Below are positions 11,748 through 23,929 of a stretch of DNA of 64,000 bases, piece after piece. The notes under the pieces were generated by a model. That model was not told where the DNA came from. It worked only from the letters and a program-made list of their open reading frames with translations, and did not search any database. The translations under genes were made by a program, and so were the position numbers. The DNA is from Thysanoteuthis rhombus (taxonomy: Eukaryota; Mollusca; Cephalopoda; Oegopsida; Thysanoteuthidae), in the NCBI GenBank assembly GCA_963457665.1, contig OY735206.1, forward strand, positions 52,697,412 to 52,761,411, written 5' to 3'. The number at the start of each line of letters is the position of its first letter. Positions within the stretch are counted from its first letter, which is position 1.

Positions 11748-11888
11748 TTATTTACTTCCATTTAATGCTGAGAGGACACTTTCAATATGTCTTTTCATGA
11801 TTGCTCCAAGATTGTTGGCAGGATTCAGGTCAGGTAAATATCCAGGCCATGTGCCAAATACAGTTTGTCAAACTGTGCAGGGATCTGA
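11748..11888 (-). mobile_element. Tc1/mariner-like transposase relic (right-arm copy)
   Basis: This minus-strand counterpart of 2592-2732 has the same length and the same PDLNPANNLG block. Its final codons read GSK-stop instead of GSR-stop. The catalytic Glu is missing here too, so the damage predates duplication of the arms. Confidence 0.75.
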
Positions 11889-12179
11889 AAATAGAACATA
11901 CAATCTATTTTTTCACCCCTCAGTCAGCAACGAAATCTCACAAAAGAAGTAAATATTAATGTTTATGCACAAAAATCTCATATTTTAATGGCATCATATT
12001 ACTTTGGCAACAGTTGGTTACTTGATAAAATAACAAATTAAAAATGAGATTATTACTTCAATAAATACTTATCACTTAAGCACTTATAATAAGCTGAAAC
12101 TTTCTTTTCTAGAACAATCCTCTCCTACAAAAGCCTTGTACTCCTACAAAATGAAGAAAATGTACATTGAGAGAGTGAT

Positions 12180-12350
12180 CTACATCTGATCACGGTGATG
12201 ATGAAGCTGAACAATCCAAAAAAAAGTGATAAATATTAAGGAAGAATCTGATAACGGTAGCTGTTGAATTGTTCAAGTCAACAATGCAGCTTCTCCAATT
12301 CCAAATGGACCAACAAGTAAAGAGGTCAGTGGGGCTTTCTACAACAATCA
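12180..12350 (+). pseudogene. Relic of the acidic protein-like segment (right-arm copy)
   Basis: Plus-strand counterpart of 2160-2290 in the other arm. It shares the same small losses relative to 10078-10269 and is not open. Confidence 0.45.
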
Positions 12351-14190
12351 TGGACAATCATGATTTGCAGTAGAAGCGGAGGTCATTTGTTAGGGATAAA
12401 CTTTATAAACGTTTTATCTCTCGGAGAACTAAAATGTTGTTCTTGACTGTTAATTGACGTTCTTGCAGAGCATGCACATGTCAATCCCAAGAACACTGAA
12501 ACCAAAATTCTGAGTGCAGATGTGTATGGTCCCCCAGAAGAATATTCAACAGCAATCCAGAGAATGACACCTTAAGAAGGCTGGAGAGTACAAGTTAGAA
12601 ACATGAAAAGAAAATTAAATGAGTCCTCTCAAACTACTCATGATTGAAATTTCATGTGTGTTATACTTAAATTTATCAAATTAGAATTTGATTTTTAATT
12701 GATCACCTAAAGTCTCTAAATAGATTAAAGTTAGCTTACTACTTGCAAAAACTACCTACCCATGAGATTTGAAAATATCAATCATTGTCACCTGCAACAG
12801 ACTGGTTTAACTATTGTTGCTGGGTTTAGATTATTCATGTATTCTGACATAAATCTATCCATGTATCTGGACTTCAGCCAGCTCTAATTTTTTATAGTTG
12901 AGATTTCACTCTAACATTCCTCTGAATGAGTAGGGAAAAAGCATTTGTTTTTTTTTCAATTGACCCCCTATGTTGGTTCGCAATAGAGGGTGGGGTCAAT
13001 TTGCAATGTAAGTTTATCCTATATTGATCTCTTAGTTTATGTCAGGCAGCAATCATGCTTGTTTTTGTTTTAATGTTTTTTTTTTCTTTTATATATTATA
13101 CATTTATCATATTTTTAGGGATCACTGTTCAATGAAATGTATTAGAAGTCATTTATCTATTTATTGATCACCCCTTCGATATAACAGTTACTATCAAATA
13201 ACTAACAAGACAAGTCTTTTTTTTCTTTAAACTAAGTAGTAGTTCAAATCCTACTGGTAGCATTTTCATCAAAGTGACTTAATTTCTCCACAATCCTTGC
13301 TTCTTTTACTAAATAAAAAGAACCATGCAGGTGGTGGTGATTCATAGTTTCCCTTGGAATTCTAGTTTCTGATTCGATTGTAAAAAACATTTGTATTTTA
13401 GTAAAATGAGGATTGTTATTGTTTTATTGGAAATGTATGTTTTCTTGTCTTTTCAACTGAAATTAACTAATCTGCTTTTTGTACTGATTTGTGTGCGTTG
13501 GGGGTTTTGAGCCCCCTCCCCCCAAGCAGCTTTTTTTTTTTTACATTAATCCCCACCAATGCCCTTTGTTATTTATATTCATTATTCCCCCCACCCATTT
13601 TGAACATTGCCCCCTCTTTTTTTCAACATTTGCCTTCTTTTTCTTATACCTCTCCTTTAAACGTTCCCACATCAGCCCCCCCTTTGTTCCTTACCTTAGC
13701 CTTGTTCCTCCTTATAGAGATTAGCCCTTCTTTGTATCTACCTTCACTGTTGGGGGGTTATTTAGTCTCATCATAAATTATGTAATCTATTCGATTGTTA
13801 TAAGCAACTTTACATTACAAATTATTAATATGAATTTTCAATTCATTTTAGATAAATCGGTTGGGACTGACTGATTTTGATAACAATAATCATTTGATAT
13901 CGGTGATTATAATAAAGGGCCGCCTCTTTACTTGAACTTGCTGAGCATTAATTATAGTGATTTGATTACATAAACCACCCCCAAAAAAAGACTTATTTTT
14001 AGTCAGCAAATATACTACCACATTTAAAGTCATAATGCTGCTGAATCTACTGAACAAAAAACATTTCACCTCAACATTTCAAGTGACAGTTCTAAATCAC
14101 ATGACTACCTTCCATCCTCTTTCAGTTGTTACGGACTGACAACATGCATACTGTCAGTCAGTGAAAAGAACAGGAAGGAAGGGGGGGGGG

Positions 14191-14529
14191 TAATGCTACT
14201 GTGATGTCATAAGATAATGTTCATTCTGATCCAATTTTCTAAAATGGTGATATTTTTAACTGTCTTCATAAGTTTTAAAAATGTTTTAATAGAGTAAAGG
14301 GACAATTAGGACGAAACTACTTTTTCTGTTTTTAGGGATATGAAATGAGGGTAAGCTTTTTCAAATTTTAGGGATCGGAATGGAAAGGAAACATTTTGTC
14401 CACTTTTAGGGCTTAGAATTAATGGGGAAACATTTTTCAACTTTTAGTGGACAAGCTCTAAGTGGAAAAAATTCCCCGTTGTGGATCTAATGAATAACTT
14501 CAGAAATCGAAAGCCTGGCATTGAAATGT
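14191..14529 (+). repeat. Dispersed repeat Y (copy 2)
   Basis: Direct counterpart of 4215-4560, with the shared words ATAATGTTCATTCTGATC and the 'TTTTAGGG' series. Nothing coding was seen. Confidence 0.65.
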
Positions 14530-15540
14530 GTTCAAATTCTACAGTACCCGTAGAGGTTGAAGAAAAGTGGAATATAGACATAATATCAGTGGAAGGATCT
14601 AATTGCTACATCTACCAGAATATTTTTGTTTTATGTTGAGATTCTTTATCCCAGAAATACAAGTCCCCAAAAAGATATATCAGTTTAACATCCTTGCAGA
14701 GGATGAAATTATTTGGTAAGTAAAGTTATTAGTACAAAAAGTTATATTCATAGCTTATGGCAGCTGATCAGATTTTTATCCCAGAGACTAGCTGTTGACT
14801 TTTTTCCTTAATTATCAACTACTTTCAATGTCAAAGATAGAAAAAATATTTAATTTATTCACCTTTGCTCATTGTTTATGTCAGTAATGAGTCTTCAATT
14901 ATTATGAAATGAGATTTACTAATGATGAACTGATTTTATAGTTATTTGCCCCTTACAAATGGGGAGATTTTTACATTCAAGTCTCATGTCACTAGGAAAG
15001 AAATCTCCTTTGTTCTAAAGGTAAGTTTGCAATTTCTTGTGGCTGTTCCTAGTAGCAAGTGCATCCATATTTAGTACAAATGGAAATCAAACATTATTAT
15101 AAGTATGACAATTACAATTCCTTCCCAATGTACATATCTATTGTTATTCATTATTTCCCCAACAGATTATAATAAAGATTATTTGCAAATCAGTAAATAA
15201 GGAAAATTACTCTTTAATTAGCTTAAAAAGATGATAATCTGCTGGAGTTTAGAGAGGAATAAATATTTTCTGCTCTTGGGGCTGAAACGTAAAACAATTT
15301 CCACAGACTTCCGGTCATCAAAAGCCGAAGGAAACTTTTTCACAACTTTCAAAATGCCAAAATTGAATGAAAACCGTTTCTCCATCTTTAGTTGTCAGAA
15401 AAGAAATTAATTTTTCATCTTTCACAGGTCATATCGGAAAAAAGAGCAGACTGACAGTGATCAGGGCCCCCAGGCAAAAAAATCTTTTTTTCCCCTTTTA
15501 GACAGTGTAATCATCTTTTATGCCATGTTTGATTAAATAT
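14530..15540 (+). repeat. Dispersed repeat Z (copy 1)
   Basis: Positions 14550-14835 match 56090-56400 directly (shared words CCAGAAATACAAGTCCC, ATATATCAGTTTAACATC, AGCTTATGGCAGCTGATCAG). Positions 14740-15540 match 61385-60500 in reverse. At 14942-15020 there is an exon-like stretch bounded by TTTTATAG and AAAG|GTAAGT, but the acceptor is not kept in the other copy. See the findings. Confidence 0.75.
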
Positions 15541-15744
15541 TAGTTTTGGAAGCTGGTAAACGTTCTGTCAAATTTAATAAATAATAAATTATTCTGCGTT
15601 CGTCAGGATGGAAAAAAAGCACTTATAGTTAAAAGGATAAGATTTGATATCTGCTTAGTATCTAACCAATTTATATGCAAAGGAGAAAATCAAAAATTAA
15701 ATTCAAAACATTGATACTATGATGTGTTTAACTTTCCGAAGTTT
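15541..15744. repeat. Breakpoint segment shared by two decayed paralogs
   Basis: This short stretch (ATCTGCTTAGTATCTAACC, then AACTTTCCGAAGTTTTTC) replaces exons 2 and 3 of the zinc-finger gene. The same replacement occurs in inverted orientation at about 60240-60440, so the loss happened before those two loci were duplicated. Confidence 0.55.
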
Positions 15745-17250
15745 TTCATTTTCATAGAAGAGTGAGAGCAGATATTTGTGGGAGAGAACTATCATGAATC
15801 GTGGGCGTGAAGCAAAAGAGGGAGGATTAGACATACCTCATCAAACCTGCTTGAGAATCCATTGGATCACAGTTGCGAGGCTGAGGCAGTCAGACCAACA
15901 CGGGATGAGCTGAAAGCAGTGGCCGCTTGCGAGGGGTAGTCTAACGCTTCACAAGGAAATACTTTTAAAAGGTCCGAAGAGGTTACACCACTTCGATGTA
16001 TAACAACTGAAAATTTCAGTTGGTTTATCCTTATTAGACTTTATAAGCAGAGAGAAATGCCAGGAATCTTTTTGGATGTTTCTAAATTTTTGTTTATCCT
16101 AATTGAGAATGTGTTGATCGTGTGAATTTATCTTGAAAATCCGTGAAGTAGAAAAATCATTTTTTTTCTCTAAATGAAAACGAAATAAAAAAGAATTTAA
16201 TCCCAAATGAATTGTTAACGTTGCTACATTCAACTATCAATCTGCAAAAATGTCTTCAGTTCTATAAAGTATACAAAAGAAATTAGATTGTCAAACAATC
16301 TCTTACTAATGGCAAGAAAATTACCATTCAAGGTAAATATGACGTTAGGAATGATTGTAACTTCAAAATTAACGCGGGGGAAAAGTGCTAGTATTAATAT
16401 GGACACAAGAGTGAACAAGCGAAGCCAAAAATATCCTCAAAGAAATAATCATCGCCAAAAAGATCCACAGATGGTCACAAATACCCCAGTAGAATGAGTA
16501 ACTATTTGGCCAAAATTGTGATCTATAAGGAAGCGGCAGGAAATTTATCATACATATATTCTGGCATAATTTTTGGGGGGGATGGGGGTTGATAAAGAGG
16601 GTAACTAGTTCAGTAATTGACCTTTAAAACCTGATCATGTATCCTTGACGCACAAAAAAAGTAAAATAATGTTTGAAATGATATTTGAACTGCTACAATA
16701 TATATAAATACCAAAGATTCTTTCAAAAGTTCGGTGGAGAGGGGTTCTTTTAGTATTAGGAGAGGTTGATTTGGTCACTAAACTAAGATTGTCCTTTATT
16801 ACAAGTTTAAAGACAGAGATAAACAGATCAATGATCAAAGGCGTGTAGTTATAAATATTAGAGGATATATATGGACTGTTGGGAAGAGGAGGAATACTTG
16901 TAAAAGAAATGGCGAAAGTTTTCTCGTACCTCTAGGGATGACAACGCTTTTTGTTGATATATATATATATATATATATATCACTCATTGCTTTCTTTTAA
17001 GAAAGTACTAAACATCATTTCTTTTACCTTCCCATAACAAGAAACTGTAAGTATGTGACCAAGTGGATTTTCATAAAGAAACTCTGATTTAGTGGTAAAT
17101 GTAGAATGAAAGAAATATTCAGAAAAAGTGTTGTTTTAGTGAAAGAAATACTGAAGTAAGATTAGGAAAGCCAATAAAACTAGATAAGTTATTTTCAGGA
17201 CAAAGCAGACTATACCAAATACCTCTGTTGCATTTTTATGAATTTTATTG
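15745..17250 (-). pseudogene. Decayed paralog of the three-finger gene, all exons lost
   Basis: Positions 15780-16840 follow intron 1 of the intact gene (6060-7040) block by block. Flanking sequence equivalent to 7290-7560, including the TATA element, resumes at about 16840. The roughly 240-270 bases that should hold exon 1 are missing at about 16830, so a deletion removed the coding exon while leaving the intron and promoter flank. Exons 2 and 3 are also absent, replaced upstream of 15745. No protein can be made. Its inverted sister at 59.3-60.3 kb still has an exon-1 relic. Confidence 0.7.
16957..16980. repeat. (AT)12 microsatellite
   Basis: A perfect AT dinucleotide run directly after GATGACAACGCTTTTTGTTG. 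The equivalent place in the intact gene's flank (about 7475-7490) has only a short ACTATATACC. Confidence 0.9.
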
Positions 17251-18540
17251 TAAATAAATGGTTATGGCATATGTGTACTCAAAAGGACTGGGGAAAAAAT
17301 TCAGCCAATTTAAAAAAAAATGAAATCATTGATTGTTTAGCCAAAATTTTCCTATAAATAAATATAAAATAAATTCATAAATTTCCACTGGGAAATATTT
17401 TGAATTCAAAAAATAAAATTCTTTGAAGTTCTTTTAGTAAATATTAATAATTTCAGATCTGACTTTGCAAATGAAACTGCGTTGTTACCTCTACATCAGA
17501 ATGTGCATCTCACCATTTGCAAAAAGAAAAGATAAGGCTACCTGTTCCTATCAAGACTAATCTACTCAAAATGAATATTTCATTCTGATGAGAATAGAGT
17601 TAGAATTCGGTATAAAATATTAAAGCTATTGTTTGAATTTTGAAAAGAAAGTTGTGATGATTCGTTTCTTTGCAACACGGTTCTCCCTGAAAAACGCTTT
17701 TAACGTCTTGTGAGCAAGGGTGTGGAAGTTTACAATCGAGACCACTATGCATACATTATGCCCCATCCCCCCAAATATCTAGAGTTAGTAAATGAATAAA
17801 CATTGAACACTTAGAATGAGAGGAGATAATTAATGTAAATCGTACCTCAGTGAAAATAGCGAACAATATCTGCCCGATTTATCATCAGAATCGTAATGAG
17901 AACATCCGGCTCGCGACGACTGGAAACTATTTTTCTAAAAACTACCAAATTTCTTGATAGTTGTGGGGTCCAACGATTGAAAGCTGCTATAACTGAAAAA
18001 TCAAACATTTTCTCCTCGGAGTATAACGCGATGGAAAAAAAAAAAAAAAAAAACGAATCCTGATTGAAAACGTTTTTTTTTTAAATAAATGAAACAAATT
18101 AGTTTTGAAATTATTCTACATTCTCAGAAAATTGGAAGCTCCAACATTAAATTTAATGATATTAGATCTTCTTTTTTCACATAAAAGTCATTGGAAGTTA
18201 CGTTGCTATACACAATTTGCTCACTCATATCTGAAGTAAACTTTATATTGTGGGACCCGGGAAATCTTACAGTTATTTGAGACAAATCTTAGATAGAAAA
18301 TACGCAGATGAAAACAGCTACTACTTGGAAGAGTATCACATGTCCTTTCAACAAAAAATAAAAAATGACATGTTTAAATGTACTTTTTTAATTTCTTTAC
18401 AATATATTTAATTTTATTGCTTTGAGTGGATATGTCTTTTGTTAGAGAGAATGAAACAATGAGAAAAAGCCACTGTTCATTACATTAGATAGATGACACT
18501 AAATACTAAAGTAAGCAGATGCCAAAATGTCCCTTGTATG
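17251..18540. repeat. Flanking module in inverted duplicate with 57.9-59.1 kb
   Basis: It matches 59.1-57.9 kb in reverse and 7.75-8.55 kb directly. Landmarks are CAGATCTGACTTTGCAAA, GAGCAAGGGTGTGGAAGTTT and, near 18200, the 'GTTGCTATACACAATTTGCTCAC' neighbourhood. An A run lies at 18033-18052. No gene was seen. Confidence 0.65.
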
Positions 18541-20384
18541 TTTAACGTGTGGATGAATATAAAACTAAGGGAAACTATGGATCACCACCACCCATATATG
18601 CTTTTTATCTAGAAAATCAAGCAGTGGTGGTGGTGAAATCAAGTCACCTAGAAGAAAATACCACTAGTATGGTTTCAACGATAATTTCATGATTTGAAAT
18701 AAAAAATAAATGAAATTGAATAAATATTTTAAAAAGTTGCATGGTTAGTCATTTAAAAGAAACCGTCGTGTCCTCGAAGGGGTAATCAATAAATAACTTA
18801 TTTTGTTGTGCAGTGATCATAAAAAGTCTTGATTTTCCAAAAAAAAAAAAAAATCATCAATTCTGCCGGACACAAACTATGATCAATTTATGATAAACTT
18901 ACATTGCAAATTGAGCCATTCCCTTAGAATAAACCTACATACGGGGTCATTTTTAAAAACACTGAATACTTTTTCCCTACTCATTGAAGGGGGTGGGAGT
19001 GTAAAATTGGGCTCGCTGAAGTCAAGATACATGGATAGATATGTATGTCAGAATACATGAATAAACTAAACCCAGCAACAATGTTTAAAACAGTCTGTTG
19101 AGGGTAGCGATGATCAATATTTTCAAATTACATTAGTATGTAGTTTTCTCGGTTAGTAAGCAGACTTTTTATCATTTAAGAGACTTGGGGTGATTAACTG
19201 AAAATTAGATAAAAATTTTGATAAATTGAACCATGACACACATCAAATTTCAATCATCTTATTTGGTTTGTACGGACTAATTTCATTTTCTTTGCTCATG
19301 TTTCGAGTGTATATACTCTCCGGCCTTCCTCGGGTGTCAGTTATTCTCTGTTTTAGTTCTAGTTGAATAAGAGATAAAACATAACATGAATTGTTCTAGA
19401 AAAGAAAGTTCCAACTGATGTGTATTTAAAAAGGTGTTGGGCTGATATAAAAAATAGGAATAAATATTTTTTTTAAAAGCAACCATACAGGTGCTAACAT
19501 TTAAAAAAATAGCAAGAAGGCAAAAAAAGTAGGGCTAACCTGTAAGAAGAGACAGAGGGATGAAGTAAGGAGCAAAGAGGGGGGTGATGTTGAAAAAAGG
19601 TGAAAAGTTGAAAGATGTGTAAGAGTATACATAGGGATTTGATGATGATAAAAGGGGGGTAATGTTCAAAATTGGGCAAATGGTGAAAAAAAATAAATAA
19701 ATAAAGGGCATGTATAAAACTAGAATTCCTTATCTTTAGTTAAAAATGATCTTTACACCAGAATAAGGTTTGATTTCATCAGGAATTACAAATTAGTTGA
19801 AACTTTCCAGTGAAACACACAACAAGGGAGTTTAATCCTCACTGGGTACTTTATCTGTGCTAGTGGCCTTATGCCAGACTTTAGTAAATATTCACAATGG
19901 GAAGTACAACTAATAAGCCCACATTTCATGTGCATTCACTATTTATAAAAGAATATAGATCGACCACTCAATGTACGTTTTCCTCATTTTGTATGGGTAG
20001 AAGGCTTCTAGGATTTTTCAGGAGGTGATTGTTCTAGAAAAGACAATTTCAGCATATAACAAGTGCTTAAGCGATGGGTGTATATTGGAGTAATCACCTT
20101 ACTTTTGATTAATATATTTTCTTATAGGTAACAAACCCTTGATAAATAATATGCCATAGGATATGAGATTTTCTGTTGTACCGAAAATGTATTACACTCA
20201 ATACTATATTCATTGCACTAACAAAAGAACAACATTTTCTTTACGTAAATCAAGTAAAAAAAATGAAGATGACATCAGTGGATAATTTAACTGCAAATGA
20301 AGTTTTGTTTTGACTAGATTTGGTCTCTAATACAGAAGAAAGAAGAAAGAAAGAAGAGCAATAGTAAATATGATGCATACATAA
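18541..20384 (+). repeat. Diverged copy of the inverted-arm module
   Basis: It follows the left arm in order: 1120-1140 words at 18560, 1520-1790 at 18950-19210, a block like 720-900 at 19480-19710, the tRNA-like 'CTTATGCCAGACTTTAGTAAA' block at 19870, and 3640-3830 words at 20100-20340. The minus-strand open frame at 19494-19679 is C-rich low complexity and is not accepted as a gene. Confidence 0.6.
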
Positions 20385-21240
20385 ATATGTAAATACATAC
20401 GTTTTTTTTTTCAACTTCTTTTGGACTTATTTTCAAATTCTACACAAAATCTGCCCATTTAGCCTCCCATAAGATTTTTTTGCCTTTTTCAGCTCTCTTT
20501 TGATTGTGCAGACAAAAGTATATTAAAAGAAACCATTTTACAATTAATAAAAGAAAATAAACATGATAAATAAAAATTGTATTTTTGCCTTTGAACGACT
20601 TATTCAACTTTTACCCCAAATTCAGTCAGTGATTTAATCACAATATCTTCAATTGATCAGACAGGTTGATTCAGTTTTTAATCAATCAACAAGACGGACA
20701 CGATTTTATTTTCAAGGAGTCTCAGCAATAGCAAATCTACCTATACGACGTCCCCTTAAAAAGGGGTGAAGTTTTTGACAACATTTGACAAGGTCCGTCT
20801 CTTTGTTTGTTAATGAAGGTTGTGGAGGTTGAATTACTGATACTTAGAGAGTCCGTACCTGTCATCTTGTCACCTCACCCTGTTGGATTTGCAGAATCTG
20901 TTTTTGCCCTTTCCTGTTCATGGTCGGGGGGGGGGGTTCACCTTTTCTTTTTCGTTTTTGACAAAGGTTACTTAGAGATTCCCCCAACACCTTTTGTGTT
21001 GGTCATCTTATTTTCTCCTTCCCATCAAACCCTGTGGGTAATTCAAAAGGGCGTTTTGGCATCGTCGACCCTGAAGGTAAAACATAAAAGAACAAAGGCG
21101 GGGTTGGGGTGGAAAACTCCTACCTGTTGGACTAACATACTTGGATTGTCCGTGCTACTTTCTCCTCTGCTAAGATCTGGCTTCGTCAGTTGGAGAAAAT
21201 GAACAAAATGCATGTCGCTACAGGACAAAAAATAACGTTT
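20385..21240 (-). mobile_element. Tx1-type LINE: 5' part of ORF1, minus strand
   Basis: Reverse complement of 63180-64000. Read on the minus strand it runs from leader (a) into the degenerate ORF1 start (the usual ATGGC is replaced by AGGGTC, followed by GACGATGCC giving DDAKTPF). It continues to the block around 20770-20650 that corresponds to the ORF1 N-terminal region and the word ATTGAAGATATTGTGATTAA. The long plus-strand frame at 20807-21202 is the antisense of this and is not a gene. Confidence 0.65.
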
Positions 21241-22060
21241 CTTGCAGATTACTTGTTAAGAAAGATGTGCAGCACGAAACTGCTTTTTAAATACTCAAAT
21301 CGAATATACAACAACTTTATATACCTATATGCATCAAGTTTTTTTCATGATTTCTCTTGATGTTTTCTTAGCTTACCTGAACATAATACAAGGTCAAATG
21401 GAGAAATAGGTTGGCCTGTCTACTTTTGAAATCCTGGCTTTCACCTTGACTCGAACACTGACATCTGCGAAATCTGTTTCATTGTTGTTGGCCAATCATT
21501 TTTCTGTTAGCGATCTTCGTTCCACATTCCAAATTATTGCAGTTTTTGTAACGACTCTTGATCAAAATACTAAGCAGATATCAGGAAAGTTAGTGTAAAA
21601 AGACATTCCAAAAATAAAAGCTTTCCAACTCAAAGGTATTTATTTTACCATATAGGCTCGAGCACAGTAATTTTTTAGTTTTGGAAGTTGGTGTTTTCTT
21701 TCAAAATCCGAATCGATTACACATGGTAATAAATAAGCTGATGCAATCGAAAAAAAAATGACAAAAAAAAATGTTATGAATCTTATATAGGATTCTGGTT
21801 CCGATTTTTAACTTCATTTCTTTTTATTTCATCAATTCTGTTACTTCTATGTATTTTTGTTGGTAGTTTTTAACATCAGAATGTAAAGCTATAGAATTTA
21901 CAATCGGGACCACCTTCACTTTATTTCGCCAGATACAATTATAATGAAGATTTACATTGAAAATATCTAAATAAGGAATGAATACATATACTGGAGAAGG
22001 ATAATGTTTTTGGCAACAGTCACAAAACCAGTGAGTCGTCTTGAACTTCTGAATCTGTGT
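21241..22060 (-). repeat. LINE leader (a), minus strand
   Basis: Reversed copy of the upstream leader seen at 22.1-23.2 and 61.8-63.2 kb. On the minus strand, about 21500-21425 reads ADVSVRVKVKARISKVDRP then a stop, followed by a GTAAGC donor-like site. Together with 22061-23281 it forms a back-to-back inverted pair. Confidence 0.6.
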
Positions 22061-23281
22061 TTTCCTCATTTTTTATTCCTTTTTCATTTGTATTTGATCG
22101 AAGGAACAAGATTTCAAATTGTGAGATTGTCACATTTTTTTCAATAGAATTCTTCACTTTTTCTTTTACAGTTAGTTAAAAAAAAATAATTTCAGTGAAA
22201 AAAAAAGGTATATCATACAGCTGTGTAAAAGACTAACAAAATATTTCATAGCTGGATAGATTAACATTTAGAAAATTTAGTATGCAACAGATTTCCTTAA
22301 AAAGTTCATGGCAAGTCACTGTTTTTGTGACTGTTGCCAAAAACATTATCATTGGTTTAAAAATGTCATTTTCTCACTTTTAGATGGAGAATTGAGTTTT
22401 TTAAATAAGAAATGTAACAATCATTTAGGCCTAACCGCAGTGATGAATCTCAGTGTGTCAATTTTAATTTTCTGATTTTTCCTGAAACAGGAAAACTCAA
22501 TTCTATCTTCTATATTATAATTTGCAGCAAAGTGAAAAGACGGAATGTGTGTATCAGTCACTGATGTTTAACGTTGTGAATTTGTGTTTCTAAATTGATT
22601 AAGGAAAAAAAAAAAAAAAAGAAAGAAAAGAAAAGAGTGAGTTTTATCAAACGTCAGAGAAATTCGGATCAAAATGAATGGGAATCATTTCAGGGGCAGA
22701 AGTTAATTTTCTTCATCCTCAAATCTAACATCTAAAAATTGAGGAAAAAAAAATGAATTTGTACAAACGTCTTTTGGGGTACACTGGATGTGTGAAGGGC
22801 ACTACATGATGTCAAAAAGAAAACAAAATTTGACCTTTGCCAAATCTATTCACAATCAAATTGAAATAAAAGCAATCTCACGATTCAGTGTCCCAAATTA
22901 TCAAATTTATTATTGTGAGGGCATTATTATTAGTTACAAAATATTATCTGATCTAATTTTTATTCCAATTTCAGTTTTTGTTTTTTCTTCGACTGCATCA
23001 GCTTCTTTGTGATCGATTCGAATCATAAAGAAAACTTGATGCATATATGTATATAATATTCTCGTATATTCCATTTGAGTATTTAAAAAGCAGTTTCATG
23101 TTTCACATCTTTAAGTGATCTGCAAGAAGCATTTTTTTTTAACAATTTTTTTCCAGCTGACCAAGTCAGATATTATCAGTAAAAAGAGGAGAAAGGTGCC
23201 CAGACTGGCAGACACCACCTTAGTACGCTAGTCCAACAAGTGCCCCCCCACACCACCACCATCGTTTGTGCTTTCCCCTCC
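22061..23281 (+). repeat. LINE leader (a), plus strand
   Basis: Direct match to 61760-63300: ATTGGTTTAAAAATGTCATT, then GTGTGTATCAGTCAC, then GGGGTACACTGGATGTKTG, then the TGCATCAAG/TATATGTATATAAT block, then CCCAGACTGG...TAGTCCAACA. It ends at the ORF1 start at 23282. An A run with GAAA interruptions lies at 22606-22640. Confidence 0.65.
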
Positions 23282-23890
23282 ATGGCCGACGAGGCCAAAA
23301 CACCCTATTTAATCAGCCATACAAGAGGGGAGGTTGGAAAGCTTAGCCGTTTAAGACAGAAATGGCAATGAAAGGAGCCCCCAGCCATGCAGTGGGAAAG
23401 GATAACAGATTCTGATTCCAGCAGGGCTAGGGTATAAGATGAAAAGTAGGGATACTAACCAAACATCAAAATCGCCCCAACCCCCTCAAAAAACAATGAG
23501 ACGGATTACTATCGCCAAAAGTTGTAAAGGGGGCGATGTATTGGTAGATTTGCCACAACAGACTTTTTTGAAAGAAAATGGTGTCAATCTTGCTGACTGA
23601 TCAGAAATTGAAATGTTTCTAGTCAACTGAAGATAGTAATTAAATCGTTGAGCGAATTAGGGGTTTGCCATTTGGGACGTGTTGCTACCTACTAACAAAG
23701 ACTACATTACCATAAAAAAAAGGGAACTATAAAACTAAAGAACACTACCTTCGGATGCAGTACCTAGGGCACAGAAAGATCAATATATATGAAGTGCTTT
23801 CCTTAGTCAAACGGGAACATTTGGGTGTTTCTCCTGCAATACGGAGGAATCGTGGAGAATGGAAGTTTAATGGTAACAACTCGAATACAA
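23282..23890 (+). pseudogene. Tx1-type LINE ORF1 fragment
   Basis: The frame starts MADEAKTPYL after a pyrimidine tract (TTTCCCCTCCATGG) and soon breaks. Its later part (23590-23830) matches, in shifting frames, the ORF1 block containing GDGFALWDVLLPTEEHC in better copies. It is followed not by the rest of the LINE but by intron 1 of the zinc-finger gene. Confidence 0.6.
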
Positions 23891-23929
23891 TATATTATTC
23901 CACTTGAATCAGTCTCGTAGTAGTTATGA

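Larger units (their letters stand above)
10553..14190. repeat. Right arm of the long inverted repeat
   Basis: This is the reverse complement of 1-3926. The arm ends near CAGTATACGATAAGTG (10553 on) and near the G run at 14176-14190. Sequence beyond 14190 matches 4215-4560 directly, so the junction is visible on this side. It contains the antisense transposase relic (11748-11888), an acidic-segment relic (12180-12350), and C-rich stretches at 13500-13700 that translate into low-complexity frames I do not accept as genes. Confidence 0.85.

Noticed and set aside
13489-13776. 95-codon Pro/Phe/Leu-rich open frame
   Set aside because: Low complexity from a pyrimidine-rich tract, with a related antisense frame in the other arm. 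No coding signal was seen.
18033-18075. Possible exon-3 end (AAAAACGAATCCTGATTG resembles AAAAACGAATCCTGCAATCG)
   Set aside because: The match is short, lies beside an A run, and no finger or acceptor is nearby; probably chance.
20807-21202. 131-codon plus-strand open frame
   Set aside because: Antisense of the minus-strand ORF1 5' end. The twin at 63245-63607 is likewise antisense.
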